Program-made: the position numbers and the translations under genes
Assembly (NCBI GenBank): GCA_030603035.1
Contig: JAUVYQ010000076.1
Coordinates: 1 to 12,673 of the forward strand
Origin: Phycisphaerae bacterium
GTDB taxonomy: Bacteria > Planctomycetota > Phycisphaerae > Sedimentisphaerales > SG8-4
DNA: 12,673 bases
Direction of reading: 5' to 3'
Part shown: piece by piece, positions 1 through 5,843 of the stretch
How the letters are laid out: the number at the start of each line of letters is the position of its first letter
Numbering within the stretch: the first letter of the stretch is position 1
The notes under the pieces: generated by a model
The model's input: the letters and a program-made list of their open reading frames with translations, nothing else
The model's database searches: none
Told to the model about the DNA's origin: nothing

Positions 1-1
1 G

Positions 2-460
2 CAGGACGTAATCAACTCAGAAAGCCAGGCCGACTTCGACCTCCACCGCGACCGGATGCTCGCCGAGCTGGCACCCGCCAGCCCTATGGAATCTATGTTA
101 GCCGAACGCATTGTCAGTCTCTCCTGGCGGCTAAAACGCGCTGGGCGAATCCAGAACCAGACCATTGATGCCCTGAACGCACGTAATACCTCCAGCCCAC
201 TAACAAAACTCACAAAATCGCTGTTGTTCAAAGGCCAGGACCTGCCGCAGGCCGATCCGTCCGAATCAGCTTCCCATCTAACTCTCGGCCGTTTGGCCAT
301 AAAGGATTTCGCAAATGCAAGGGTTCTCGACCGACTCCTGATGTATGAACGACGAATAGAGCACAGTCTCTACAGAACAATACTCGAGCTTCAAAGACTC
401 AACCTCATCAGAAAACTGGACCCGGGATGTGAAATGCCATTTAACCAATTAACCAGTTAG
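2..460 (+). CDS. Uncharacterised planctomycete-type protein, 3' part of gene
   Basis: The frame is open from the first complete codon at base 2 through to TAG at 458-460, so the true start lies upstream of the window; the first internal ATG is at 56 and should not be taken as the start. What is visible is about 152 residues: an acidic stretch, then a helix-rich segment (motif ML.ERIVSLSWRLKRA, with a pattern of hydrophobic and Arg/Lys residues), a Ser/Thr/Leu linker, and a C-terminal segment RVLDRLLMYERRIEHSLYRTILELQRL that looks like an amphipathic or coiled-coil helix. I recall similar hypothetical proteins, often multi-copy, in Planctomycetes and a few other phyla; no catalytic residues or function are known to me. 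The last residues (FNQLTS) are encoded by an octamer-like repeat that also supplies the stop codon, so the C-terminus may be repeat-derived. Family assignment is recollection. Confidence 0.7.
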   Translation, partial: QDVINSESQADFDLHRDRMLAELAPASPMESMLAERIVSLSWRLKRAGRIQNQTIDALNARNTSSPLTKLTKSLLFKGQDLPQADPSESASHLTLGRLAIKDFANARVLDRLLMYERRIEHSLYRTILELQRLNLIRKLDPGCEMPFNQLTS

Positions 461-476
461 CTAATCAATCAATTAT
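441..476. repeat. Degenerate TTAACCAA/TTAACCAG octamer repeat at gene end
   Basis: Adjacent units TTAACCAA, TTAACCAG, TTAGCTAA, then TCAATCAATTA, cover the last six codons and stop of the upstream gene and run into the spacer. Seen directly; it is the only simple-repeat gene end here with period 8 rather than 7. Confidence 0.6.
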
Positions 477-488
477 GACCTTTTATGC

Positions 489-605
489 AAAACAAACCCA
501 ATTTGCCGGAGACCCAAATGAACGTAAGTGCTGTTAAAACAAGGGAATATGAAAATATTTCCAATTGGACACTTGGTGAAAACAAACCCAAACAAAGCCA
601 ATTTC
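489..605 (+). repeat. 'NKPN'-type interspersed repeat
   Basis: Two copies of AAAACAAACCCAA occur at 489-501 and 579-591, 90 bases apart, the second followed by a variant CAAAGCCAATTTC. In the + frame they read as QNKPN and ENKPK, with a linker ending in SAVKTREYEN. I recall this pattern (NKPNF/QTQF, KTREYEN) as a multi-copy intergenic element in Phycisphaerae/Sedimentisphaerales genomes, commonly mis-annotated as small hypothetical proteins. A 76-codon frame (485-715) runs through it and overlaps the next gene by 32 nt; I do not consider it a gene. Confidence 0.65.
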
Positions 606-623
606 AAAACGTAGAAAGATTAC

Positions 624-651
624 TTGCTTTAGAACAAATTGCTGCTATAAT
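624..651 (+). promoter_or_regulatory. Putative sigma70 extended -10 promoter for the NifU-like gene
   Basis: TTGCTT at 624-629, a 16-nt spacer, and a perfect TATAAT at 646-651 preceded by TG at 643-644 (extended -10). Transcription would start near 658, leaving a leader of roughly 26 nt before the ATG at 684 that carries GGAG at 673-676 (7-nt spacing). Prediction from consensus only. Confidence 0.55.
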
Positions 652-683
652 CATCCTGATAATTAAATTTTTGGAGATTTTTT

Positions 684-953
684 ATGTGCGAACAATGCGG
701 CTGCGACGAAGCTAACACGCAGCAGGGCTTCGAGCAAAAGGTCAAAGAGGTGATTGAGGCCGTTCGGCCAGAACTACAAAGCCACGGCGGTGATATCGAA
801 CTGGTAGGAACAGAAGCGGATAATACCGTTAAGATTCGCCTGCAGGGCGCCTGTCAAGGCTGTCCCGGCGCCCAAATGACCCTGAAAATGGGCGTTGAAC
901 GCCTGCTAAAGGAAAAAATACCTGAGGTCAAAGAAGTCATCGCTGTAGATTAA
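684..953 (+). CDS. NifU C-terminal-domain Fe-S scaffold protein
   Basis: An 89-residue protein made almost entirely of the NifU C-terminal (Nfu) domain, which assembles or carries a [4Fe-4S] cluster and hands it to apo-proteins in the cytoplasm. Supporting features are the conserved opening helix (V..V.E.VRPELQSHGGDIELV, about residues 20-41), a short beta segment, and the cluster-binding C57-Q-G-C60 in the context LQGACQGCPGAQMT. The length matches stand-alone Nfu domains. The N-terminus is unusual: MCEQCGC adds cysteines 2, 5 and 7. The start is well fixed by GGAG seven bases upstream and a promoter with extended -10. It is convergent with mtnA, with only 22 nt between the two stop codons and no obvious terminator hairpin. 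It may serve the Fe-S proteins encoded nearby (the fusion oxidoreductase has three cysteine clusters), but that link is inference. Confidence 0.93.
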   Translation: MCEQCGCDEANTQQGFEQKVKEVIEAVRPELQSHGGDIELVGTEADNTVKIRLQGACQGCPGAQMTLKMGVERLLKEKIPEVKEVIAVD

Positions 954-975
954 AGGGTTCCCGGTCGTGAGCCAT

Positions 976-2046
976 CTATTGCAAATGCTTTGCGATGTTG
1001 CGAGCGTTCGGTTTTTCTATTACGCCTCTTTCGGTAATGATAGCGGTAATATCCCGCGCTTCCGTAACGTCAAATGCCGGATTGTAAATGTCAACGCCGT
1101 CCGGCGCAACTTTTTTATCGCCAAAGAACCTCACCTCATCAGCCGTTCTTTCTTCGATAGGTATTTCAGCTCCGCTCTTTATACCCAAATCGAATGTGCT
1201 TGACGGTGCAGCGATATAAAACGGTATGTTGTGTTCGGCGGCAAGAATGCTCAAGCTATACGTACCAATCTTATTTGCGGCGTCACCATTTGCAGCGATT
1301 CGGTCGGCTCCGGTTATCACTGCGTCAACTTTGCCCTGCTTCATCAGCCACCCGGCCATATTGTCGCAAATGACCACCACCTTGATACCGGCCTGTTTCA
1401 ACTCCCAGGCCGTCAACCGAGCACCCTGCAGTAATGGCCGGGTCTCGTCTGCATAAACCCTGAACTTCCTGCCCTTTTTATGTGCCTCAAACATCACCGA
1501 TAAAGCCGTCCCTTGCCCTGCAGTCGCAAGTGCCCCGGCGTTGCAATGCGTCAAAATGCCGGCCCCTTGCTTGATAAACTTCTCGCCGTTTTCTCCAATC
1601 CGCCGGCACATATCCACATCTTCCTGATAAATAGCGTTCGCCTCGGCTAAAACAAGCTCCCGCAGTCCGCCCAAGGCGGACAAATTTGCTCCGGCTCCAC
1701 TTACAACAAATTGCTCAGCCCTTTGCCGAACTCTATCGAGCGCCCAGAACAGATTTGCCCCGGTTGGACGAAACGACGCCAGATACTCGGCAGACTTGGC
1801 CAAAACTGTAAGTCCCTGTTCTAAATCATCACCTCCATTTTGTTTTTGCATAGCCAAAACCAGCCCGTAAGCCGCCGCAACCCCTATTGCCGGGGCCCCA
1901 CGGACGGCAAGCGTCTTTATCGCTTCACAAAGCTGCTCAATATCCCGGCATTGCAATTTGACAAATTCCCCGGGTAACCGCCGCTGGTCGATAAGCTCCA
2001 AAAAGCCATCAACACCACCAACCCATTTAAGTGCCTGAGCAATCAT
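976..2046 (-). CDS. mtnA: S-methyl-5-thioribose-1-phosphate isomerase
   Basis: A 356-residue protein of the eIF2B-like aldose-ketose isomerase family, normal length. MtnA converts 5-methylthioribose-1-phosphate to methylthioribulose-1-phosphate in the methionine salvage pathway. Family motifs in order: RGAPAIG (49-55), THCNAGALAT (167-175) with the expected catalytic cysteine C168, ETRPLLQGARLTAWEL (about 201-216), GADRIAANGD (246-255) with the catalytic aspartate D248, NKIGTY (258-263) and PSSTFD (281-286). The ATG at 2044-2046 has no strong Shine-Dalgarno sequence and follows a GC-rich palindrome. It is the last gene of the minus-strand series, 71 nt after the flavoprotein stop. Residues 119-130 between two helices contain a likely repeat-derived insertion (palindrome at 1665-1681). 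No other methionine-salvage gene is visible, so a role in a related sugar-phosphate isomerisation cannot be excluded, though the motifs fit MtnA well. Confidence 0.95.
   Translation of the reverse strand: MIAQALKWVGGVDGFLELIDQRRLPGEFVKLQCRDIEQLCEAIKTLAVRGAPAIGVAAAYGLVLAMQKQNGGDDLEQGLTVLAKSAEYLASFRPTGANLFWALDRVRQRAEQFVVSGAGANLSALGGLRELVLAEANAIYQEDVDMCRRIGENGEKFIKQGAGILTHCNAGALATAGQGTALSVMFEAHKKGRKFRVYADETRPLLQGARLTAWELKQAGIKVVVICDNMAGWLMKQGKVDAVITGADRIAANGDAANKIGTYSLSILAAEHNIPFYIAAPSSTFDLGIKSGAEIPIEERTADEVRFFGDKKVAPDGVDIYNPAFDVTEARDITAIITERGVIEKPNARNIAKHLQ
1665..1681. repeat. Intragenic palindrome GTCCGCC-CAA-GGCGGAC in mtnA
   Basis: Perfect 7-bp arms with a 3-nt loop inside the mtnA frame, encoding residues 122-128 (LSALGGL). 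Palindromes of the form GTCCGCC...GGCGGAC are, from memory, dispersed elements in many metagenome-derived genomes. It falls in a variable stretch between conserved MtnA blocks. Confidence 0.6.
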
Positions 2047-2060
2047 AATTCGTCGCTCGT

Positions 2061-2081
2061 CCCGCCCCTCGGAGGGGCGGG
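2061..2081. repeat. Perfect 10-bp GC-rich palindrome between flavoprotein gene and mtnA
   Basis: CCCGCCCCTC (2061-2070), one base, GAGGGGCGGG (2072-2081). It lies in the 71-nt gap of the minus-strand series, upstream of mtnA, and has CGTCGCTCG on both sides (2051-2059 and 2085-2093). As RNA it would form a very stable hairpin with a tiny loop, but there is no U-tract on either strand, so a classical terminator is unlikely; a repeat element or an RNA-stability/attenuation element is more plausible. Confidence 0.65.
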
Positions 2082-2084
2082 GCT

Positions 2085-2122
2085 CGTCGCTCGACGCTCG
2101 CTATCGAGTATCGAGTATCAAG
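2085..2122. repeat. Period-7 repeat array at end of flavoprotein gene
   Basis: Degenerate heptamers CGTCGCT, CGACGCT, CGCTATC, GAGTATC, GAGTATC, then AAG. The clearest units are TATCGAG, TATCGAG, TATCAAG at 2102-2122. The TGA stop of the flavoprotein (2118-2120 on the complement) lies in the last unit. Confidence 0.65.
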
Positions 2123-4202
2123 AGTAAATTTTTCCCTCCCTGTAATCCTGCCAGGCCGGCTCAAATGCCTTCCTGTCAGCCGGTGCCGGCCTTAATGCTA
2201 TGTTCCCGCACCGGAACAAATCAGGCCCGCTTACGTCATATTCAATCCGCAGTATAGAATTTCTTAACGACTCCTTCTCAGGTTTAAACTTCAGAGCTTT
2301 ACCAGTTGCCTGATTAATGATATCGGGATGTATCCCGATACCGTCCTCGGCAATGCCGAGGGGCATCCCTTTCGGGAGGACAAGATGCGAACCCCGTGAC
2401 CCGCCGCCTTGCTGTAGTAATTCCACAATCGCTTTAAGGAAGGCTGCGCTGGTTAAAGCCAGATGCTCCGCCTGGATTGCTGTTATGATACCTCTGGCGT
2501 TTCGCAATTTGAAGCCCTGCTGTTGTATATCTTTGTAAAGCTTAACCGCTTCTTTTAGGGCTTTGCGAGACACATTGAACTCTCTTATATGTGCGGCTGA
2601 CGCCGTCATACGGCCCTGAATCTCTGCTATCACTTCTTCAGGCATTAAGCCGGACGAGCTTTTGTACCCTTTGAGCTTAGTGATAAAGCGACTTAACTGC
2701 CGGTCAATCTCGGCCTGCTTGTCCGAATATGGTACATACGCAGCGTAATCGGGCCCGTCTTCAGGCGGACAGCCATACACATTGACAATGTATTCTGCCG
2801 CTCGCAGTCCGCCGACCTGGCCGGCGTTAAGGGCTGAGCCGCCGGGCCGCTTGACACCGTGTGTCCCCGCCATCTCGCCGATTACAAAGGTCTGGGGAAT
2901 ATTGGACTGCCACCATTTGTTCACAGCAAAGCCGCCGTTGTTGTGCTGGGCACAAACCGCAATCTCAAGCGGCTCCGAATATAAATCGATGCCGTTTTCC
3001 TTATAAATCTCGATAGCCGGGGGATTCATAGCGAAAAGCCGTTCGATTGGCGTAGTCTGAAATGCACCTGTTTTTTTCAGATACTCAGCAGCCTGCGGCT
3101 CAAGAGCGCTAATATCAAACTCTTTCATTCTGCTTTTGCCTATTGGATTGTGCAAAAAATCCATAAAGACCCGCCGGTTTTTTTGAGTCTCATTAAAGAC
3201 CAGAATGTCAATCAATGATGATTGCAGATTCTCAATGCGCTGCGGGTCAAAAGGCCACTGATAACCTTTAAGGAAAATATCCGTTGCCATCTTGCTCATA
3301 GAGGGAAAGAAGTCTGCCAAAAACTCGCTTTCATTATTTCCATCGGCATCGGTGCTAAATATTCGAGGGATTGCCTGGCAATAACTCCCTGATACGTTCC
3401 AGCGGAACTTTATGCTTGCAAGCCCAAACTGTGATTCGGTCAGATTTTCGCCAATCAGGCCAGCTTCAAACGCGAGGCCGTGAATGCCAACCTGGCCTTT
3501 TGGGTAAACGCTGGTTTTGTAAAGCTCACCAGGACCACCGGCAGCCAGAACAAGGTTAGCACAGTAGAAAATATTTATTGCATAATTGTCTTCGACAATT
3601 TTATTTTTGTCTATTGTAACAACGCCGACAATTCGTTTCGATTCAGCAGCACCGATTGTAAGTAAGTGCGCAACTTCCTGGCCGTCATATATCTTAACTC
3701 TGTACCGTTCGAGATGTCTCTGCAGGCATTCGCTCATATATTTGCTCGTTTTGGGACCAGCAGAAGTTGCCCGTTCGTAAGGGTCGTTATCGGTTTTGTA
3801 GCCGCAGTAACTTCCTATTGGGTCGTGAGGGAAAGGAACGCCTACCTGAACCAGATGGTAAAATTCACGAAGTGAGGCAATTGCTTCAGCAAGCGCTAAA
3901 TCGCCGTGGCAACACCCGGCAGCCATCAGACTTTTCGCAAACTCTTCGGCACTGTCAGGGACATCCGGACTTGTGCCCATTTTGTAATAGGTCTGCTTGT
4001 CGGAGCCGCTCATACGCGATGCGCCCAGGCCGATTCCCGCAGTTACTACGGCAATTCCTTCTTGCGGATTCTCAACCCCTTTTTGGCTCATAAATTCATA
4101 AAGGTGCACCGCGCAGTTCATCCCGGCTGCACCTGAGCCGACGATAATTGTGTTATACCGATGGATAGTGATTGTCTGATTAGCTATCCGTCTTGTCTCC
4201 AT
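2118..4202 (-). CDS. FAD-binding flavoprotein of the fumarate reductase / succinate dehydrogenase type
   Basis: A 694-residue cytoplasmic-looking flavoprotein (no signal peptide or membrane segment seen). The N-terminal dinucleotide-binding motif is IIVGSGAAGMNCAVHL (about 19-34), followed by a Gly-rich TAGIGLGASRMSGSDKQ segment (54-70), a central AAGGPGELY (220-228) like the ATGGAGxxY block of the FrdA/SdhA/L-aspartate oxidase superfamily, and a second FAD-contacting region GEMAGTHGVKRPGGSALNAGQVGG (442-465). The central substrate region does not show the His/Arg pattern of classical fumarate reductases, so the substrate is unknown. A C-terminal helical domain (about 490-600) follows, as in that superfamily. 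It starts 14 nt after the aldolase stop; the Shine-Dalgarno is weak (GGCGG). Residues 614-628 are encoded by two back-to-back palindromes and look like a repeat-derived insertion; the stop codon lies in a heptamer array. Likely a dehydrogenase or reductase step of the pathway encoded by the unit. Confidence 0.8.
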   Translation of the reverse strand: METRRIANQTITIHRYNTIIVGSGAAGMNCAVHLYEFMSQKGVENPQEGIAVVTAGIGLGASRMSGSDKQTYYKMGTSPDVPDSAEEFAKSLMAAGCCHGDLALAEAIASLREFYHLVQVGVPFPHDPIGSYCGYKTDNDPYERATSAGPKTSKYMSECLQRHLERYRVKIYDGQEVAHLLTIGAAESKRIVGVVTIDKNKIVEDNYAINIFYCANLVLAAGGPGELYKTSVYPKGQVGIHGLAFEAGLIGENLTESQFGLASIKFRWNVSGSYCQAIPRIFSTDADGNNESEFLADFFPSMSKMATDIFLKGYQWPFDPQRIENLQSSLIDILVFNETQKNRRVFMDFLHNPIGKSRMKEFDISALEPQAAEYLKKTGAFQTTPIERLFAMNPPAIEIYKENGIDLYSEPLEIAVCAQHNNGGFAVNKWWQSNIPQTFVIGEMAGTHGVKRPGGSALNAGQVGGLRAAEYIVNVYGCPPEDGPDYAAYVPYSDKQAEIDRQLSRFITKLKGYKSSSGLMPEEVIAEIQGRMTASAAHIREFNVSRKALKEAVKLYKDIQQQGFKLRNARGIITAIQAEHLALTSAAFLKAIVELLQQGGGSRGSHLVLPKGMPLGIAEDGIGIHPDIINQATGKALKFKPEKESLRNSILRIEYDVSGPDLFRCGNIALRPAPADRKAFEPAWQDYREGKIYS
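2321..2361. repeat. Two adjacent palindromes inside the flavoprotein frame
   Basis: TATCGGGA-TGTA-TCCCGATA (2321-2340, perfect 8-bp arms, 4-nt loop) and CCTCGGCA-A-TGCCGAGG (2345-2361, perfect 8-bp arms, 1-nt loop), separated by four bases. They encode residues 614-628 (PLGIAEDGIGIHPDI). Neighbouring GGCATCCCTTTCGGG (2362-2376) carries related CATCCC/TCGGG words, suggesting a longer composite element. Confidence 0.65.
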
Positions 4203-4216
4203 AGTCTATCCGCCCG

Positions 4217-5023
4217 TCAATCGAGATTGAAATTTCTGCCGGTAATCCGGCTTATCTGTTCGATGGAAGCAGTGGCAAAATCGAGAGCGGGGTATTTTTC
4301 CGCCCGCAGCTTATCTATCAATTGTTTAATCTTTGTCAGCTCCTGCGCTAAAAGACCGTAGTCCTGCTCGTCGATGATTTTCTTCATCGTAGCTTTTTCA
4401 ACCATACTGAACGAGCCGCCCAGTACGAGAACGCCCACATCGATATAGTCGGGAATGTTACCGGCGTTCGTTCCGCCTGTGGGAACCAGACTGATGGTTT
4501 TATGAATAGCCGGGTCGATTGCCTTAACAAAGGCCGGGCCGCCCAGTTGTTTAGCCGGGAATATCTTGCAAAGATTCGCTCCCTTGGAAAACTGGCTGAC
4601 AACTTCGGTAACACTGCCGCATCCCGGTATTATGGGTATCCTGCCGGCAAATCTTTTGAAGGTCTCATCACTGAAATTACCAGCCGAAACAAGATAGCAC
4701 GCACCGGCATCGGCAACCTGTTGAACCGAAGGCAGCGGGTCTCCGCAGGATGCCTTACGGTACTGCGGATTGGCCTTATTGTAAACATCAAGCATTTCGG
4801 GTGAGTCAATTAAACTTGCCGAGCCTGCCACAAAATCCGGGAGCTCCTTACGCAGCAGCTCAAGTTTTTCCAAAGGTCTCTTTATGCGACAGGTTACTTC
4901 CATATTGTTGACACCCGCTTTTATAAGCGCCTCGGCCGTCTTAACGACGTCGAGCTTGTCCTGATTGAAAACGAGGACAAGGGCGTCTTTCAACAGTGTC
5001 GTGATTGTACTTTTGATATCCAT
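4217..5023 (-). CDS. KDPG/KHG-family class I aldolase
   Basis: A 268-residue member of the 2-dehydro-3-deoxy-phosphogluconate / 4-hydroxy-2-oxoglutarate aldolase family, TIM-barrel enzymes that cleave 2-keto-3-deoxy sugar acids to pyruvate and an aldehyde through a Schiff base. Visible motifs: MEVTCR (41-46) with the expected catalytic glutamate E42, IPGCGSVTE (132-140), the Schiff-base lysine K153 in CKIFPAKQLGG, and VPTGGTNAGN (180-189). It is longer than the usual 205-215 residues because of a C-terminal helical tail of about 50 residues and an extra loop around residues 77-100 that contains a repeat-like palindrome. I chose the ATG at 5021-5023, which has GGAG five bases upstream; a GTG at 5051-5053 in the same frame would add ten residues and lies in a heptamer repeat. 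It follows the dehydrogenase by 38 nt and precedes the flavoprotein by 14 nt, consistent with one operon. Exact substrate unknown. Confidence 0.85.
   Translation of the reverse strand: MDIKSTITTLLKDALVLVFNQDKLDVVKTAEALIKAGVNNMEVTCRIKRPLEKLELLRKELPDFVAGSASLIDSPEMLDVYNKANPQYRKASCGDPLPSVQQVADAGACYLVSAGNFSDETFKRFAGRIPIIPGCGSVTEVVSQFSKGANLCKIFPAKQLGGPAFVKAIDPAIHKTISLVPTGGTNAGNIPDYIDVGVLVLGGSFSMVEKATMKKIIDEQDYGLLAQELTKIKQLIDKLRAEKYPALDFATASIEQISRITGRNFNLD
4742..4769. repeat. Intragenic inverted repeat in aldolase gene
   Basis: TCCGCAG (4742-4748), 14-nt loop, CTGCGGA (4763-4769), perfect 7-bp arms. It encodes residues 85-94 (NPQYRKASCG), within an extra loop compared with typical KDPG aldolases. 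The sequence looks familiar to me as a dispersed element, but that is recollection. Confidence 0.5.
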
Positions 5024-5048
5024 TTTTACTCCGTTTCTCGTCGACGTG

Positions 5049-5062
5049 GTCACGAGTCACGT
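5049..5062. repeat. Heptamer pair after the dehydrogenase stop
   Basis: GTCACGA (5049-5055) and GTCACGT (5056-5062) in tandem, abutting the TAA stop of the dehydrogenase gene (complement of 5062-5064). Short, but with the same period and the same gene-end position as the arrays at 2085-2122 and 10750-10783. Confidence 0.45.
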
Positions 5063-5832
5063 TACAGTCTTCGTAAATGAAAGCCGCCATCAACGTTGAT
5101 TACCTGGCCGGTTGAAAAATCGAGCCTGCCCTCGGCGATGGCCCCGACGGCTTTTGCGACGTCTTCAGGCGTTCCCCATCGTTTAGTCGGCGTTAGTCCC
5201 TCTGCTATCAGCTTGTCATATTTGTCTTTGACGGCGCTGGTCATATCAGTTGCAATAATACCGGGGCTGATTTCAAATACGCCGATATTATACTCGGCCA
5301 GTCTGTCCGCGTACAGCTTCGTCATCATAGTAATACCAGCTTTGCTTATGCAGTATTCACCTCGCGCCGGCGAACTGGTGTACGCCGAGATTGAGCCTGT
5401 GTTTACAATCCGAAACAACCGCTCTGGATGTCGCTTTTTCTGCTCAATCATCCAGTTGGCCACCTGCTGAGTCAGGAAATACGGTCCCTTAAGATTTATT
5501 CCCATTACCCTATCGAAGCTCTCCTCGGTCGCCTCAAGAATGTCCATCCGCTTTAGGGGGGCAACGCCGGCATTATTCACCAGGAAATCAGCCCTGCCGA
5601 ACCTGCTTTTAGCCAGAGCAACAAGCCGGCTCCGGTCCTCCGCACTGCTGATATCGCCCTGCAAAAATTCGCACCGTGCGCCAAGGTTTTCAACCTCTTT
5701 TTGTGTCTCCGGCGGGGTCTGCTGCACACGGTTAATTACCAGGTTATAACCGAGTGATGCAAGCTCTACTGCAATGGCTTTTCCAATACCACGACTTGCT
5801 CCGGTAACTATTGCCACGGGTCTATCGGTCAT
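5062..5832 (-). CDS. Short-chain dehydrogenase/reductase (3-ketoacyl-ACP-reductase-like)
   Basis: A 256-residue classical SDR, a cytoplasmic NAD(P)-dependent oxidoreductase acting on an alcohol/ketone pair. It shows the cofactor motif TGASRGIG (10-17), NNAG (86-89), the catalytic triad S147, Y160, K164 in the segment GSISAY...YCISK, PG(I)I..DM after the active site (residues 190-200) and the C-terminal STGQVINVDGG. Proteins of this subfamily are usually labelled 3-oxoacyl-ACP reductase, but the context (aldolase, flavoprotein, OYE-type reductase; no fatty-acid genes) argues for a sugar- or sugar-acid-type substrate. The ATG at 5830-5832 has AAGGA eight bases upstream, and that Shine-Dalgarno sequence overlaps the stop of the preceding fusion gene (11-nt gap), which suggests translational coupling. 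Unlike the other four genes of the series I see no repeat insertion in it. Confidence 0.92.
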   Translation of the reverse strand: MTDRPVAIVTGASRGIGKAIAVELASLGYNLVINRVQQTPPETQKEVENLGARCEFLQGDISSAEDRSRLVALAKSRFGRADFLVNNAGVAPLKRMDILEATEESFDRVMGINLKGPYFLTQQVANWMIEQKKRHPERLFRIVNTGSISAYTSSPARGEYCISKAGITMMTKLYADRLAEYNIGVFEISPGIIATDMTSAVKDKYDKLIAEGLTPTKRWGTPEDVAKAVGAIAEGRLDFSTGQVINVDGGFHLRRL

Positions 5833-5843
5833 TTTTCAAATCC

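Noticed and set aside
441..605. CRISPR array suggested by repeats in the first spacer
   Set aside because: Repeat units are degenerate or only two in number, without uniform spacers, and no cas gene is present.
485..715. 76-codon + strand frame through the spacer, reading MQNKPNLPET...
   Set aside because: It is built on the NKPN repeat, has no Shine-Dalgarno sequence, includes the -35/-10 of the next gene and overlaps that gene by 32 nt. More likely a translated repeat than a gene.
954..975. Bidirectional terminator between the convergent NifU-like gene and mtnA
   Set aside because: Only 22 bases, with no inverted repeat or T-tract that I can see.
2317..4361. Numerous + strand open frames across the flavoprotein and aldolase genes
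   Set aside because: They are antisense shadows of genes with complete catalytic motifs; none shows a recognisable domain or ribosome binding site.
5024..5053. Upstream GTG start adding ten residues to the aldolase
   Set aside because: It lies within a heptamer repeat and lacks a Shine-Dalgarno sequence, whereas the ATG at 5021-5023 has GGAG at good spacing and begins where homology would be expected.
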